In this document: piece by piece, positions 7,142 through 15,258 of the stretch
Position numbering within the stretch: position 1 is the stretch's first letter
How the letters are laid out: each line of letters opens with the position of its first letter
DNA from: Nitrosovibrio sp. Nv4
GTDB taxonomy: Bacteria > Bdellovibrionota > UBA1018 > CAIMNF01
Assembly (NCBI GenBank): GCA_943327105.2
Contig: CALPVV020000007.1
Span: 1-48,107, forward strand
Reading direction: 5' to 3'
DNA length: 48,107 nt
The notes under the pieces: generated by a model
What the model was told of the DNA's origin: nothing
The model's database searches: none
Seen by the model: the letters and a program-made list of their open reading frames with translations, nothing else
Program-made: the position numbers and the translations under genes

Positions 7142-9086
7142 GCGTTACCCTGTGATTATTGTGAAATTAGGTTTACTTGAAGAACGGTCCACTCGTCCAC
7201 CTACAATTTTAGTTTTGGGGCAGGGCGCTCTGGCTGAGCAGATTAAGAATGATTTTTTAGAATTGGGCCTGAAGGCTCAACTCGTGGGCGGAGAACTCAC
7301 CGATTTTCCGTTGCCTAAGCTGACTGATATCGATGCAAAAGAGCAATTTGAAGCTCTCTTCAGGCATTGGGTCGCTCAGACCGGCGCCGAGTGGGTTCAT
7401 CCCGGCGTGACACTTTGGAGTGAACGTTCCGAATTTGAAGGTTGGGCAAGGCAGGCTGGTTTATTTTCAATCAGTGTCGCACCCAAGACCCTGCACCTTT
7501 TCTGGAACACTCACCATTTGATTCAGTTGGCTGAAGATGTGGGCGTTCCCAATCTTGGTTTCGGTGAATTGCCGATGACCTCGATTCGTGAAATCGAAAA
7601 CACCATTCGCAAGCTCGCACAGAATGATCGCGCAACTTTGCCATTCGTTCTTCGTAGCGCTTTTCGCGCTCGAAGCGGTTACGGTTCAAGAATCATTCGC
7701 AGCATGGAAGATTTGCAAGAGTGGGTTCCGATCTGGTTGAACCAGTTGAGGGAATATACCGGCCAAACTCTTTTATTCATCGAAAAGCACCTGGAAAGTC
7801 CACGCTCTTATTATCAGCCGTTTGCACGTTTGAAATCAGGTGAGATCGAGTTCTTTCCGATCGTCGATGCTTCACTGACTTTCGAAGGTAAGAACTGGAT
7901 CGAAGTTTGTCCTGCTCAGAGCATCGACAACGAAACAAAAGCTAAGATTGAAGATTATACCCGTCGCACCTTGGAAAAAGCCGATTTCGTCGGCGTAGGT
8001 GGATTGATTTTCATGTGCAATGGTCGTGAGGTGTATTTGACCGAAGGGTTGGCGCGTCCGAATTTCGCTTATCGTCTTTGGGAAAATGTTGGCCGTACGA
8101 AAGCCCTGCAGTGGCAGTTGCATGCATTGGCTCCGGGCTTGATTTCCCAGCCGCCGAAGCCTCGTCCGAAATTACAGGCAGCCTCACCGATTTGCGGGCT
8201 CAATTTGAAAATTTATGCTGAAGACACCTGGCTGAAAATTCCTCATCCTGGGGCAGTTCACGAAGTTTCTACCAAAACGGACTGGGCTGAAGGCGCTAAC
8301 GAGGGAAGTCTGGTTTGGGACTATAAGCCCGGACAAGAAGTTCTTTGGAATGATAGTGGTTCAATCGGTCACCTCACGGTGTTTGCCGATGGTTGGAAAG
8401 AAGTGTTGTCGGCAGCCCGTTCGATCATGAAAGACCTCTGGATTTCAGGTGGCATTCAAACCAACGAACGATTCCTTTTTGATCTGCTTTCTCACCCGTG
8501 GGTTGAAGAGTCGATGTTTTACACCGGCTTTGTGGATGAAGAATTCATTCCCCGTCAGGTTCCGGATTTTGATTGGAGCTCGATTCTTACTGCGGTCATG
8601 ACTGAAGTAAGTGAGCCATTGAGTGAAAAAGAATCGTGGATTTGGCTCAATCAGCGTTTACCGATGGATGCTCCTGGAAAATTGAGATGGACCCAGCGCG
8701 TGGATTTCGAAGTAAACGGTGCCCGCGGTGTGAAGGGTTTCTTCCAAAAAGAAAATGGTGAGCCAGAACGCATTTGTGCATATCCGCTTCATGCGGGTCG
8801 TTATGTGGTTCGAGTGAGGAATTGGTTTTTCTCGCTACGCCGTTCTGAAAAGGGGCGTCCATTGCAGTTGATGGCGCTGACCGGCGGACGGATACACTCC
8901 ATTTTTGCTAGAGAAGGTTCTAAAATCGAGCCAAAGAAAAACGTACTCATCATCGAGTGTCACCAGCGATTGGTGTCGCATCGCTTGCCGGTTCCGGTGC
9001 TTTTGAAAGAATTAAAAGCTCATCCGGAAGACATTGTTAAAATCGGACAAGAACTTGCAGAACTCGAAAGATGGAGTGATACTTGA
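7140..9086 (+). CDS. Degenerate biotin carboxylase / biotinyl-domain fusion (pseudoenzyme)
   Basis: This 648-residue protein follows the acyl-CoA carboxylase alpha-subunit layout. It has a biotin-carboxylase N-domain (about residues 20-130, with WVHPG at 85-89), an ATP-grasp part (about 165-330), the biotin-carboxylase C-domain (about 350-470, with GGIQTNERFL) and a biotinyl-like domain at the end (about 580-645, beginning TGGRIHSIF). Active-site positions are lost. The usual EMNTRLQVEH is here TEGLARPNFAY, so the Asn and the catalytic Glu are gone. The usual PRHIEVQ is PRSYYQP, the glycine-rich loop is eroded, and the biotin-accepting EAMKM is ECHQR (606-610), with Gln in place of Lys. It therefore cannot be biotinylated at that site and probably has a non-carboxylase role. 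The start is uncertain; a GTG at 7161 is an alternative. Confidence 0.8.
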   Translation: MRYPVIIVKLGLLEERSTRPPTILVLGQGALAEQIKNDFLELGLKAQLVGGELTDFPLPKLTDIDAKEQFEALFRHWVAQTGAEWVHPGVTLWSERSEFEGWARQAGLFSISVAPKTLHLFWNTHHLIQLAEDVGVPNLGFGELPMTSIREIENTIRKLAQNDRATLPFVLRSAFRARSGYGSRIIRSMEDLQEWVPIWLNQLREYTGQTLLFIEKHLESPRSYYQPFARLKSGEIEFFPIVDASLTFEGKNWIEVCPAQSIDNETKAKIEDYTRRTLEKADFVGVGGLIFMCNGREVYLTEGLARPNFAYRLWENVGRTKALQWQLHALAPGLISQPPKPRPKLQAASPICGLNLKIYAEDTWLKIPHPGAVHEVSTKTDWAEGANEGSLVWDYKPGQEVLWNDSGSIGHLTVFADGWKEVLSAARSIMKDLWISGGIQTNERFLFDLLSHPWVEESMFYTGFVDEEFIPRQVPDFDWSSILTAVMTEVSEPLSEKESWIWLNQRLPMDAPGKLRWTQRVDFEVNGARGVKGFFQKENGEPERICAYPLHAGRYVVRVRNWFFSLRRSEKGRPLQLMALTGGRIHSIFAREGSKIEPKKNVLIIECHQRLVSHRLPVPVLLKELKAHPEDIVKIGQELAELERWSDT

Positions 9087-9089
9087 TTC

Positions 9090-9389
9090 ATGGCAAGTTA
9101 CTCAAAAAATTTCCAAGTACCAGGTAAAATGGCTGATTCAATCTATGCTTCCATAGCTGGCGATATCGATCGCTTTCTCAGTAAGAGCTCAATTGGCAAT
9201 TACGAAGTGAAGCGTGACGATTCAGCAAAAAAGGTGTCGTTCAAATCTTCAATGGCCAGCGGTACTCTTTCTGCGAAAGATGAACAGCTTCAGGTTGATA
9301 TTTCTCTTAGTCTTCTAGCGACTCCGTTCAAGGGCAAGATCGAGGAAGGAGTCACGAAGTGGCTCTCGAAGACTTTTGCAAACAGCTAA
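9090..9389 (+). CDS. Small protein resembling the polyhydroxyalkanoate-granule system family
   Basis: The 99-residue protein starts 3 bp after the pseudo-carboxylase gene. Its second half (GTLSAKDEQLQVDISLSLL, then ATPFKGKIEEGV) matches the pattern of the putative polyhydroxyalkanoic acid system protein family, in which a beta-rich segment G-x-I-x-V is followed by LPLLLxPFxxKIExxI. The N-terminal half is less typical. No signal peptide or membrane segment is seen. Function is unknown; no PHA synthase is in the window, so a storage-granule role is not supported by context. Its end overlaps murJ by 14 bp. Confidence 0.55.
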   Translation: MASYSKNFQVPGKMADSIYASIAGDIDRFLSKSSIGNYEVKRDDSAKKVSFKSSMASGTLSAKDEQLQVDISLSLLATPFKGKIEEGVTKWLSKTFANS

Positions 9390-10989
9390 AAGCCAACAGC
9401 AAAAAGATTCTGGTTCTTCCGTACTGAAATCAGCAAGCGTAATGAGTGTTGCGGTTTTTTTAAGCCGCATACTTGGATTGGTGCGCGAGCAGGTTTTTGC
9501 AGCGCTCTTTGGTGCTTCTCATGCTACCGATGCCTATCAGATTGCATTTCGAATTCCGAATCTTCTTCGTGATCTATTTGCAGAAGGGGCGATGAGTGCC
9601 GCATTGGTGCCAACGTTCATTCAAGTTCAAAAAGAAAAAGGTGTTGATCGCGGGTGGCAGGTTGCTACGCGGGTTTTCGTCTTTCTTTTCCTGATCGTCG
9701 GTTTGCTTGCTGTTTTGGGAGTTTTCTTTGCCGAGCCAATCATTGAATTCTATGCGGGTGCTTATCATTCTGTTCCAGGTAAGTTCGAACTTACGGTAAA
9801 AATGACCCGTATCATGATGCCGTTCTTTCCATTGGTTGCGCTTGCGGCAGCATTCATGGCCATTTTGAATGCTTGTGGAAAATTCTTCATGCCGTCTTTC
9901 GCTTCAGCGATGTTCAATGCGGTTTCAATCATTACCGGTGTAGTGTTGGCCAATTTGTTTCCGGGGTGGGGGCGTGAACCAATAGAGGGTATGGCCTACG
10001 GAGTGATTGCCGGAGGCTTTGTTCAGGCATTGATTCAGTGGCCGGTTCTTCGAAGACAAGGGTATCGCCCGTTATGGAGTCAGCCCGACTCGGTCAGTTC
10101 TTTGAATGATCCTGCGCTTCGAAGAATGATGTTTTTAATGATCCCGGGCACGGTGGGACTGGCCGCTACCCAAATCAATATTCTCGTAAACAGTGTATTT
10201 GCCACATCGGTAGGTGCAGGTGCGGTTTCGTGGTTGAATTATGCATTCAGGCTCATGCAGTTTCCGATCGGTATTTTCGGAGTTTCGTTAGCCTCTGCAA
10301 CACTTCCTGTTTTTAGCCGTGCTTGGAGTTCGCATCATCATCAAGATGCTTCAGACTCTCTTTTAAAAACAGTGAAGCGAGTGTTTGCAATCAATTTTCC
10401 GGCTTCAAGCGGTTTAGCGTTTTTAGGTGTCCCGATCATTGCGTTGATCTTCGAACATGGAAAATTCTCGCGAGCAGACACGGTCAGTACTGCAAATGCG
10501 CTAGCGGCATATGCGGTGGGGTTGACTGCGTATTCGGTTGTGAAGGTATTGGTTCCGATTTGTTATGCAATCGGTGAAACAAGGCTAGCCGTGTTTTCAA
10601 GTGTGTTTTCGGTGGGTTCGAACCTTTTGTTCAACTTCCTCTTTGTGAAAAAACTTGGCTTTGTCGGCCTGGCTCTCGGCACTTCGATTACTGCAATTTT
10701 GAATTCAATTCTTCTTTGGTACTTCATCTCTAAAAAATTTCGCCAAAACGGAGTATCCACCCATCTCGTTGAAGTATTGAAGTCCATGACCCTTTATGGG
10801 GTTGCGGCTTTAGGGATGGGGGCGCTGGTTTGGTCAATTGATCATTGGCTTGCTGAATCGGTTTCAGTGCTTTTTCGGGTGGCGATTGGCATGGGGGTCG
10901 GCGTTGTTTCGTACCTTGGACTGAGTATTTTGCTAAAACTTGAAGAATCACTTGATCTTCTGAGGATGATCAAGCGAAGATTGGGTTAA
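9376..10989 (+). CDS. murJ: Lipid II flippase MurJ
   Basis: The 537-residue polytopic membrane protein matches MurJ/MviN. The N-terminal signature is SVMSVAVFLSRILGLVREQV, followed by a TDAYQIAFRIPNLLRDLFAEGAMSAALVP block. The hydrophobic segments are consistent with 14 helices and the length is usual for the family. MurJ moves lipid II across the inner membrane for peptidoglycan synthesis. The frame opens with a TTG at 9376 inside the previous gene. The ATG at 9442 would cut into the conserved first helix, so the TTG, or a nearby alternative start, is more likely. Its stop codon shares a base with the ATG of the next gene (TAATG), indicating translational coupling. Confidence 0.93.
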   Translation: MQTAKSQQQKDSGSSVLKSASVMSVAVFLSRILGLVREQVFAALFGASHATDAYQIAFRIPNLLRDLFAEGAMSAALVPTFIQVQKEKGVDRGWQVATRVFVFLFLIVGLLAVLGVFFAEPIIEFYAGAYHSVPGKFELTVKMTRIMMPFFPLVALAAAFMAILNACGKFFMPSFASAMFNAVSIITGVVLANLFPGWGREPIEGMAYGVIAGGFVQALIQWPVLRRQGYRPLWSQPDSVSSLNDPALRRMMFLMIPGTVGLAATQINILVNSVFATSVGAGAVSWLNYAFRLMQFPIGIFGVSLASATLPVFSRAWSSHHHQDASDSLLKTVKRVFAINFPASSGLAFLGVPIIALIFEHGKFSRADTVSTANALAAYAVGLTAYSVVKVLVPICYAIGETRLAVFSSVFSVGSNLLFNFLFVKKLGFVGLALGTSITAILNSILLWYFISKKFRQNGVSTHLVEVLKSMTLYGVAALGMGALVWSIDHWLAESVSVLFRVAIGMGVGVVSYLGLSILLKLEESLDLLRMIKRRLG

Positions 10990-11435
10990 TGTTCACGAAA
11001 AAGGATCACATCAAGGTATTGGCTAAGAATCTTGTCAGTCGCTTGGAGCAGGACGAGTCAATCGCCTTGAACCCACGCACACGTCACATGGTTTATCAGG
11101 ATTTGTATGTAAAACTGAATCCATACATTTTGAGCGATGAAGAAGTGAGAGAAAAAATTCTCACTCAACTCGGTCAAAAGTCAGAAGCTCTGACTGATAC
11201 CGGTCTCGCTGAATCAGACCAATATAAAGCTGCAAAAGCCGTATTGATGAACAAGATCGGTGAAAATGCGGTTCATGGTTTGTATTACCAGATCCCAATC
11301 AAAAACGTTGCTGTTCTCGTGGTTCAATTCCTTATGAGCCACAATCAGGTCGAAGAGGTCTATCTTTCAGATGATGATCTTGAGAAGACCATCGTAGATT
11401 TCTTCAAGAAGTTCGATTCAAGCCAGCTTCATTGA
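10989..11435 (+). CDS. DUF507-like protein of unknown function
   Basis: A 148-residue soluble, helical, acidic protein. The opening segment (HIKVLAKNLVSRL ... DLYVKLNPYILSDEEVREKI) resembles the DUF507 pattern of a short helix, a polar linker and a DExxR/E segment. The second half may be a divergent repeat of the same unit (IPIKNVAVLVVQFL ... LSDDDLEKTIVDFF). DUF507 proteins are common in deltaproteobacteria and have no known function. The start codon overlaps the murJ stop by one base. A consensus promoter for the next gene begins at the stop codon of this one. Confidence 0.6.
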   Translation: MFTKKDHIKVLAKNLVSRLEQDESIALNPRTRHMVYQDLYVKLNPYILSDEEVREKILTQLGQKSEALTDTGLAESDQYKAAKAVLMNKIGENAVHGLYYQIPIKNVAVLVVQFLMSHNQVEEVYLSDDDLEKTIVDFFKKFDSSQLH

Positions 11436-11461
11436 CATTTACTTTAACTTGTCAATATAAT
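11432..11461 (+). promoter_or_regulatory. Sigma70-type promoter for mltD
   Basis: TTGACA (11432-11437) and TATAAT (11456-11461) are both full consensus boxes, separated by 18 bp. The -35 box includes the TGA stop of the preceding gene. It would start transcription about 75 bp before the mltD ATG. A TGACA/TGTCA inverted repeat spans the spacer. Confidence 0.8.
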
Positions 11462-11542
11462 GACGGTTCCGCCGTTTTTGTTTGAACAAGAAGGGTGACA
11501 ATTTCAATTGTCGTCCGTTACAATCATCAGGAGGTCCGCGCA

Positions 11543-13126
11543 ATGAAATGGAATTTATTCACGCCCAAATCTACTGTTCAAACATTGACAATTTCCTGCA
11601 TCACCTTGTTGATGGCTGGGTGCGCAAGCACTACCACCACCGGTGGTTTATTTGGTGATGATGTAAGTACATCCGATACTTCAGCTTCTTCCAATTCAAG
11701 TCAGTCACTGACGATTTCATCTGAAAACACCTCAGTTCTACCTAGTGAATTGGTTTATCGCGGAATGAAAATCCAAAACTCAGTTTTTGACATTCCGGTT
11801 GAGATGAATCGATCTGTTGAGAAATGGGTCGATTACTTTACTGGTCGTGGTCGCGATCGTTTTGCTCATTATCTTGAGCGTTCAGAATATTTCATTCCGT
11901 TCCTTAAGCCGATTCTGAAGAACGCGAAGGCTCCTGAAGATCTGGTCTATCTTGCCATGATCGAAAGTGGTTTCAATAATAATGCACGTTCTAATGCACG
12001 CGCGGTGGGTGCATGGCAGTTTATTTCAGCAACAGGCCGTCGTTACGGGCTTGATGTGAATTGGTGGGTTGATGAGCGCCGTGATGTTGAGAAGTCCACC
12101 ATTGCTGCAGTTCAATACTTGAAAGACTTGAATGCAATGTATGGTAGCTGGTATTTGGCATGGGCTTCCTACAATGCGGGTGAAGCTAAAGTCGGTCGTG
12201 CGATTAAAAAGTATAAGACGAATGATTTTTGGGACCTCTGTAAAGGAAGTTATCTTCGCCCTGAAACCAAAAACTATGTACCAAAGTTGATTGCTGCTGC
12301 AATTGTAGGTAAAAATCGTAAGCAGTTCGGATTTGAAGAGAATTATTCAAAAATCAAAAGCGTGAATGCTGCCATGATTGCCGAGAAAGCCGAAGATGGG
12401 GAAGTGGAACGACTTCCAGATCAACTCGATGGCGAGAAGCCTGCTGCCGAAACTGCAGAACCAATCGTTGATCTCAATAAAGACTCTCCGGGTGATGCTG
12501 AAGATGAAGCAATTGTTTCTCGTGATTCTGTTGAGACCATGTTGCTCGATATGTCCCAGCGAGTGAGAACTCCGCATGTGAATCGCAAGGGTGAAGTGAA
12601 TGGCGACATTCTTTCAGAAGTTGAGATTCCTTCTCCAGCTGATCTTTTCAAGGTCGCCTCTGCTGCGGGTCTGACTTATACCGAATTCAAATCCATGAAC
12701 CCAGAGTTGTTGCGCTGGTTGACCCCGCCTCAATTTGGAACTTACAAAGTAAGAATTCCTCTGAGTCGCAAAGATTCTTTTCAGAAGAAATATTTCGATC
12801 CGACCTTTAAAAAAGAAGTTTCATTCCTGACTTACAAGGCACGCAAAGGTGATACCGCAAAAAATATTGCCAAGCGTTTTGGTATTAGCCCTGATCCAGT
12901 CACTCAAATGAATGATGTCAAGTCGCCTGGAGTTTCGCTTCCTGCTGGCAAGATGGTTCAGCTTCCGATTCCAAGCGATTTCGTACGCTCATTGGCTTCT
13001 TTGAAAACGCTCGATCTGATTGATCCTGCTTATCCGAAGCGTGCGCGTTATCGTAAGGCTCGCTTTCGTAAAGGCAAGCATTCCAGCGCTCAGTACGAAG
13101 AAACCGCAAAAACCAAGCGAATCTAG
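11543..13126 (+). CDS. mltD: Membrane-bound lytic murein transglycosylase D-like lipoprotein
   Basis: I place the start at the ATG of 11543 because a full AGGAGG (11529-11534) precedes it by 8 bp and the protein then opens with a lipoprotein signal (LMAG then C27). The 527 residues contain a low-complexity Ser/Thr linker and a family 23 lytic transglycosylase domain (about 105-265), with catalytic Glu in MIESGF (E141), then AVGAWQFI and a SYNAGEAKVGRA block. A degenerate LysM-like unit (about 355-405) and a clearer LysM (about 425-475, KGDTAKNIAKRFGIS) follow, and the C-terminal tail is basic. It cleaves peptidoglycan glycan strands with formation of 1,6-anhydro ends, anchored in the outer membrane. 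A consensus promoter lies just upstream. Confidence 0.9.
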   Translation: MKWNLFTPKSTVQTLTISCITLLMAGCASTTTTGGLFGDDVSTSDTSASSNSSQSLTISSENTSVLPSELVYRGMKIQNSVFDIPVEMNRSVEKWVDYFTGRGRDRFAHYLERSEYFIPFLKPILKNAKAPEDLVYLAMIESGFNNNARSNARAVGAWQFISATGRRYGLDVNWWVDERRDVEKSTIAAVQYLKDLNAMYGSWYLAWASYNAGEAKVGRAIKKYKTNDFWDLCKGSYLRPETKNYVPKLIAAAIVGKNRKQFGFEENYSKIKSVNAAMIAEKAEDGEVERLPDQLDGEKPAAETAEPIVDLNKDSPGDAEDEAIVSRDSVETMLLDMSQRVRTPHVNRKGEVNGDILSEVEIPSPADLFKVASAAGLTYTEFKSMNPELLRWLTPPQFGTYKVRIPLSRKDSFQKKYFDPTFKKEVSFLTYKARKGDTAKNIAKRFGISPDPVTQMNDVKSPGVSLPAGKMVQLPIPSDFVRSLASLKTLDLIDPAYPKRARYRKARFRKGKHSSAQYEETAKTKRI

Positions 13127-13150
13127 GCCAGTTGTGCTATAGATGGCCGT

Positions 13151-14374
13151 GTGGACGATCTATTTTCTGTAGCCAAAAAACCTGAAAGCGAACCTCTTGC
13201 GCATCGCTTGCGACCAAAGAGACTTGAAGATTGGGTCGGTCACGAAAAAGTACTCGGGCCGAAAGGCATGATTCGTACTTGGCTGAAGGCGCCTCGTTTT
13301 CCATCAATATTGCTTTGGGGCCCGCCGGGAGTCGGCAAGACATCACTGGCAATGCTCATTGCTGAAAACCGTGGCGATGCGTTCATTCAATTAAGCGCTG
13401 TTTCATCTGGTGTAAAAGACATCAAAGAGGCCGCTGATCAAGCTCGTGGTTATCAGCGACTGGGGCGACAAACCATTTTATTTTTTGATGAGATTCATCG
13501 TCTTAATAAATCACAACAAGACAGTCTACTGCCTCATGTAGAAAACGGCTTGTTTTCACTGATTGGGGCCACTACTGAGAATCCTTCGTTTGAAGTCAAT
13601 GCAGCGTTGCTTTCACGAATGAGGGTTATACGTCTTGATCGATTGAATGAAAAAAGTCTGGTCGATGTTTTCAATCGTGCTGTCACAAATGAATCCGGAT
13701 TGGCCGCAAGATTGGAATTCACTGATGAAGCACGTGACTTGCTCATTCAGCAGTCTGAGGGCGATGCAAGACGACTACTGACTCTGCTTGAATCGATAGT
13801 CATGTTGAAGCCGGAAGAAACTTGTTTCGATGAAGGCACGACCAAAGATCTACTTGCCCAAATGGGCGACCGTATTCTTCCTTATGACAAGGCTTCTGAA
13901 GAGCACTACAACATCATCTCAGCATTCATTAAATCGATGCGTGCCTCTGACCCCGATGCTGCTGTTTACTATCTGGCACGAATGCTCGAGAGTGGTGAAG
14001 ACCCGATGTTCATTGCCAGAAGGATGATCGTTTTTGCCAGTGAAGATGTCGGTAATGCTGATCCACGGGGGTTGTTGATGGCGATTGCTGCAAAAGAGGC
14101 CTTGGAATGCGTAGGCCTTCCAGAAGCGAGAATCAATCTCGCTCATGCCGCCGTCTCGCTCGCATTGGCCAAGAAAGATCGCGCTGTTTATGATGCGATC
14201 AATGCAGCGATGAGTGAAGTTCAAGAAACGGGCGCATTGCCAGTCCCAATGGTTCTTCGAAATGCAGTGACCTCATTGATGCGTGCCGAGGGGTATGGCA
14301 AAGGTGACCCGGAAAAAAGGTTGCCAGAAGGACTGCATCAAACCGTATTTTACAGACCCAAAAAAATCACATAA
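13151..14374 (+). CDS. rarA: Replication-associated recombination protein A (AAA+ ATPase)
   Basis: The 407-residue protein matches RarA/MgsA, the bacterial relative of WRNIP1 that acts at stalled replication forks. It has an N-terminal PLAHRLRPKRLEDWVGHE, Walker A GPPGVGKT (57-64), Walker B ILFFDEIHRLNKSQQD (about 109-124), sensor 1 GATTENPSFEVN and an arginine-finger LLSRMRV. The C-terminal tetramerisation part has SMRASDPDAAVYYLARMLE and the ASEDVGNADP signature. The start is a GTG at 13151; no ATG is available upstream of the conserved N-terminus. It follows mltD by 24 bp. Confidence 0.95.
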   Translation: MDDLFSVAKKPESEPLAHRLRPKRLEDWVGHEKVLGPKGMIRTWLKAPRFPSILLWGPPGVGKTSLAMLIAENRGDAFIQLSAVSSGVKDIKEAADQARGYQRLGRQTILFFDEIHRLNKSQQDSLLPHVENGLFSLIGATTENPSFEVNAALLSRMRVIRLDRLNEKSLVDVFNRAVTNESGLAARLEFTDEARDLLIQQSEGDARRLLTLLESIVMLKPEETCFDEGTTKDLLAQMGDRILPYDKASEEHYNIISAFIKSMRASDPDAAVYYLARMLESGEDPMFIARRMIVFASEDVGNADPRGLLMAIAAKEALECVGLPEARINLAHAAVSLALAKKDRAVYDAINAAMSEVQETGALPVPMVLRNAVTSLMRAEGYGKGDPEKRLPEGLHQTVFYRPKKIT

Positions 14375-14383
14375 CCTTTTGAA

Positions 14384-15154
14384 GTGAACAAAAAACTTTC
14401 TGCAATTCTATTGATGCTGTTGTTTTTTTCAGCTCCTATGTCAGCACAAGCAAAGAAAAAAAAGGCACCTGAAATGAAGGCTGAGCCTGAATTGGTTCAG
14501 CCCGTAAAAGTGACTCAAGCCGAAAGCAGCAATGAGTTAACAGCAGGTCTCGGAGTTGTTTACAATACCTACCGTTCAAATCTTGTTTCTTTGGGACAGT
14601 ATTCCCTAATGGCAAAAGTGGCGGCGACCTATCGTTTTGAGAGTGAGAAAGCATTCACTCTTCAATTTTCGTCTTTTTTCACTGCTCTTCCATTTGGATC
14701 CACCCAATATACCAACAGGACAGGTGTGGTTGATGAAGTGAAGGTTAGGTTTCTCGGGCTTAACTTGAGATTGGGTTATGATACTCCGTTCTTGGTTGAC
14801 CCTTGGAAGTTTCAAATGTGTCTGGGTTGGTACGCAAATACCATGTTTGTTACGAATGATCGTTTTGGGTATCAGTGGGCAAATGGTCCGCAACTTTATC
14901 CAACGCTTTCCTATCGTTTTGAAGATCGCTCAATTTTAGGTGGCTATGTTAAATACTCACCGGTGTTGGCTGGCACTTTTTACGCCACCATCAACTATGA
15001 ATTGGCGGCGGGGCTTTACTATCATTTCCCGATGAGTTGGTTGGGTGATCGTCATGCTGTTGTGAATTTTGATTTTGCGCATCTCAATGTCAGACCCGAT
15101 CGAGTGCAAGTATTTTCAAATTCAACATCACTTGGATTGGGAGTGCAAATTTAA
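14384..15154 (+). CDS. Probable outer-membrane beta-barrel protein of unknown function
   Basis: A 256-residue protein with a signal peptide (cleavage after SAQA, near residue 23), a lysine-rich then acidic linker and about 200 residues of alternating hydrophobic and aromatic strands. Examples are the segments around ELTAGLGVVYNTYR, FRFLGLNLRLGYDTPF-like turns and the terminal STSLGLGVQI. These features fit an 8- to 10-strand outer-membrane barrel. No family is recognised. The start is GTG (14384), 9 bp after rarA, so it may be read with that gene although the functions appear unrelated. Confidence 0.6.
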   Translation: MNKKLSAILLMLLFFSAPMSAQAKKKKAPEMKAEPELVQPVKVTQAESSNELTAGLGVVYNTYRSNLVSLGQYSLMAKVAATYRFESEKAFTLQFSSFFTALPFGSTQYTNRTGVVDEVKVRFLGLNLRLGYDTPFLVDPWKFQMCLGWYANTMFVTNDRFGYQWANGPQLYPTLSYRFEDRSILGGYVKYSPVLAGTFYATINYELAAGLYYHFPMSWLGDRHAVVNFDFAHLNVRPDRVQVFSNSTSLGLGVQI

Positions 15155-15258
15155 GGCGTTTAAAGCCATTTTGCCCCGTGTCGGCGTCAAAGTTTTTACT
15201 AGACTCCTTGATAAAAAGTCGTTCTAATCGGATTGTACATCTAGGGGGATTTTCTGCT

